The notes beneath the pieces are model-generated. The model ran no database searches. It was not told the DNA's origin and saw only the letters and a program-made list of their open reading frames with translations. 64,000 nucleotides of DNA from NCBI RefSeq assembly GCF_030532715.1, contig NZ_JAUNKO010000006.1, positions 124,001-188,000 on the forward strand. Direction: 5' to 3'. The position numbers were made by a program, and so were the translations under genes. Below, piece after piece: positions 60,690 to 64,000 of this stretch (the first letter of the stretch is position 1; the number at the start of each line of letters is the position of its first letter). The DNA comes from Corynebacterium sp. (GTDB lineage: Bacteria > Actinomycetota > Actinomycetes > Mycobacteriales > Mycobacteriaceae).

Positions 60690-61217
60690 ATGAGCGATGC
60701 GGAACTGTTGAGTAGGGCACGCGCGGGGGACCAGCGCGCCTTCGCTGAACTGGTTACCCGCTACCGGCACATCGCATGGAGCGTGTGCGTACGCATCACC
60801 CAGCATCAACAAGACGCCGAAGACGCCCTGCAAATCGCCCTCGCATCCGCTTGGCAAAACCTGTCAAAATTCCGCGGCGAAGCCAAGTTCGGCACTTGGT
60901 TCTACCGCATTGCCAGCAACTCTGCCATGGCGTTGGTGCGCAAACGCAAACCAGTGCACTCCATCGACGACGCCACTGAAGACGGCTACGTTATCGAATT
61001 GGAGGACTTCTCCGCCGCCTTCGAAGACCGCCTCGCCGACCAAGATCGACTCACTGCCGCATTGCAACAACTCACCGACGAATCCCGCGAAGCCCTCGTC
61101 CTCGCGGAAGTCGCCGGGTTGTCCTACGCGGAAATTGCGGTGCACCAGCAAGCCTCGCTTTCGGCGATTAAAGTGCGGATTCACCGGGCGAAAAAGAAAC
61201 TCGCTGACATGCTCTGA
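60690..61217 (+). CDS. ECF-type RNA polymerase sigma factor (175 aa)
   Basis: Region 2 covers about residues 10-80 (AFAELVTRYRHIAWSVC and DAEDALQIALASAWQNL with FRGEAKFGTWFYRIASN) and region 4 about 112-170 (ALQQLTDESREALVLAEVAGLSYAEIA, ending in the KVRIHRAKKKL recognition helix). There is no anti-sigma gene beside it and no C-terminal extension. It lies at the end of the accessory block, 115 bases after the acidic protein gene, and is convergent with leuA. It is a natural candidate to read the TGTAAC-N18-GTCTAA promoters nearby, which is an inference. Confidence 0.9.
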   Translation: MSDAELLSRARAGDQRAFAELVTRYRHIAWSVCVRITQHQQDAEDALQIALASAWQNLSKFRGEAKFGTWFYRIASNSAMALVRKRKPVHSIDDATEDGYVIELEDFSAAFEDRLADQDRLTAALQQLTDESREALVLAEVAGLSYAEIAVHQQASLSAIKVRIHRAKKKLADML

Positions 61218-61237
61218 CACGCCGCAGATACGCAAAA

Positions 61238-61268
61238 GCCTCCCGCAACGGGGTGATGTGCGGGAGGC
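61238..61268. terminator. Bidirectional terminator between the sigma and leuA genes
   Basis: GCCTCCCGCA (61238-61247) pairs with TGCGGGAGGC (61259-61268). On the minus strand the stem is followed by TTTTG, which suits leuA. Confidence 0.8.
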
Positions 61269-61278
61269 GAGCGAGTGG

Positions 61279-63167
<1,889 letters not shown>

Positions 63168-63173
63168 GCCGTA

Positions 63174-63230
63174 TTACATGAGGCTCGCCCCGCCGCGGCA
63201 CAGAAGAAGGAGATTGTGTGCACGCTGCAT
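63174..63230 (-). CDS. leuA leader peptide with four successive leucine codons (18 aa)
   Basis: ATG 63230 opens a frame of 18 codons: MQRAHNLLLLCRGGASLM. Leucine codons 7-10 are CTC CTT CTT CTG, and another is at codon 17. The frame lies 77 bases before leuA and is followed by a hairpin. This is the usual form of a translation-coupled attenuator that reads the level of charged tRNA-Leu. A TATGCT box about eleven bases before the ATG suggests a short untranslated leader. Confidence 0.8.
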   Translation of the reverse strand: MQRAHNLLLLCRGGASLM

Positions 63231-63262
63231 GTGTCGAAGCATACACTAGCCGACCGCTAGGT

Positions 63263-63277
63263 GAGACATTGTGTCCC
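63263..63277. promoter_or_regulatory. Imperfect palindrome upstream of the leuA leader
   Basis: GAGACA-TTG-TGTCCC is an inverted repeat with one mismatch, close to the likely -35 region of the leuA leader. It could be an operator for a leucine-responsive regulator such as LtbR, but I cannot test that from sequence. Confidence 0.35.
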
Positions 63278-63333
63278 AAAAACTTTTGTGAGCCTGGTTG
63301 CCCAAGGCCGCGACCAGCGTCGATTCGGGAATG

Positions 63334-64000
63334 CTAGGCGGCGCAGTGGCGGGACAGGGCAACCGCCGCCGCCAACATGGCGATCAACGACGCGGCAATC
63401 CAGATCCAGGACCATCCGGTAGCTTGGAACTTTTCGCCCAGCACCAAATAACCCAAGATAAACGCAACGATCGGGCCCGAAATGGTCATTGCGGGAAGGG
63501 AGTTCTCCAACGCATCCGCGTGAAACGAGGACTGTTGGATTGCGGTGGCTAACGTGGCGCCGATGATTACCGCGAGCGGCTCCCAGTTGGTGACCAGCCC
63601 GATGGCACCTTGCTCGCCAACAATATTGATGGCCGCCTTGGAAAACACCGCGACATAGCCGAACAGGGCGCTGGTGACAACGCCGAGGAGCACCGCGCGC
63701 CATTGGTTATTGCAGAAAAACGACAGGCGGTAGAGCACGGTGAGTACGACAGCGCCGGTGAGGATCGCTGGAATCCATACGGAAAGCGGTGGTTGGGTGA
63801 TGCCGGGAGCCGGGCGACCGAGAATCACGAGCGTGGCGACCGCCACGGATAACACCCCGCACCACATGAGTTCCCTGGCGTTGCTGCGGCGGCCGTCGTA
63901 ATACGCGGAGAGGGGAAGAGTGAACATTAACGACAGCACGAGTACGGGCTGCACGATCAATAGCGCGCCAAAGCTTAATGCCGCGACCTGCAGGCCGTAA
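63334..64000 (-). CDS. DMT superfamily permease, 5' end cut off by the window edge
   Basis: The frame is open to the right edge. Its visible part begins YGLQVAALSFGALLIVQPVL and has at least eight hydrophobic segments, ending LIAMLAAAVALSRHCAA. This is the EamA-type drug/metabolite transporter fold. An internal ATG at 63960 exists, but the sequence before it is a typical helix, so the true start lies outside. The substrate is unknown. The gene is read toward leuA on the same strand. Confidence 0.85.
   Translation of the reverse strand, partial: YGLQVAALSFGALLIVQPVLVLSLMFTLPLSAYYDGRRSNARELMWCGVLSVAVATLVILGRPAPGITQPPLSVWIPAILTGAVVLTVLYRLSFFCNNQWRAVLLGVVTSALFGYVAVFSKAAINIVGEQGAIGLVTNWEPLAVIIGATLATAIQQSSFHADALENSLPAMTISGPIVAFILGYLVLGEKFQATGWSWIWIAASLIAMLAAAVALSRHCAA

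Overview
The window looks like a stretch of a Corynebacterium chromosome. The evidence is an arabinogalactan operon in the order dprE1, dprE2, aftA, emb, a separate glfT1, a Wzm/Wzt exporter pair, and a core block in the order SRP RNA, aspT, dnaX, ybaB, recR, gatD, murT, dnaQ-like, leuA that I know from C. glutamicum. Codon use is moderately G+C rich and several genes have TTG or GTG starts. I see no insertion sequence, integrase, rRNA operon or CRISPR array.

Layout. 1-5.9 kb: two paralogous FtsX-type ABC permeases (one cut by the left edge), one ATPase and a PadR repressor with a likely operator. 6-9.4 kb: an M13 zinc peptidase and a secreted GH25 muramidase. 9.4-17 kb: the arabinan operon emb-aftA-dprE2-dprE1, read leftward. 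17-26 kb: small unknown genes, GtrA, GlfT1, a Zn/Mn-type binding lipoprotein with two substituted ligand positions, an isochorismatase-like protein, Wzt/Wzm, a cysteine-desulfurase-like protein without the PLP lysine, and a quinone oxidoreductase. 26-34 kb: tRNA genes, an aromatic aminotransferase, a DASS dicarboxylate carrier between two identical tRNA-Arg genes, tyrA and tadA. 34-42 kb: an MMPL transporter, a Tgt without the zinc cysteines beside a YhhQ queuosine-precursor carrier, a GAF membrane protein and a flotillin/NfeD pair. 42-51 kb: SRP RNA, aspT, dnaX, ybaB, recR, gatD/murT and a DnaQ-like protein without catalytic acids. 51-61.2 kb: an accessory block. 61.2-64 kb: leuA with a leucine-rich leader peptide, and a DMT permease cut by the right edge.

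The most unusual region is 51.1-61.2 kb. In C. glutamicum, as I remember it, the DnaQ-like gene is followed directly by leuA. Here about ten kilobases lie between them: two dynamin-like GTPases (IniC/IniA type), a divergent lipoprotein, a membrane-anchored Hsp70-like ATPase without a substrate-binding domain, a protein built of 13-residue DxDxDG repeats, a C39-like papain-fold protein, an extremely acidic small protein, and an ECF sigma factor with no anti-sigma gene beside it. The Hsp70-like and repeat-protein genes share an upstream motif, TGTAAC-N18-GTCTAA, at nearly the same distance from their starts. A weaker copy precedes the lipoprotein gene. I infer a sigma-controlled envelope or membrane-maintenance system related to mycobacterial iniBAC/lpqJ but with a different set of partners. 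This is a hypothesis from sequence alone.
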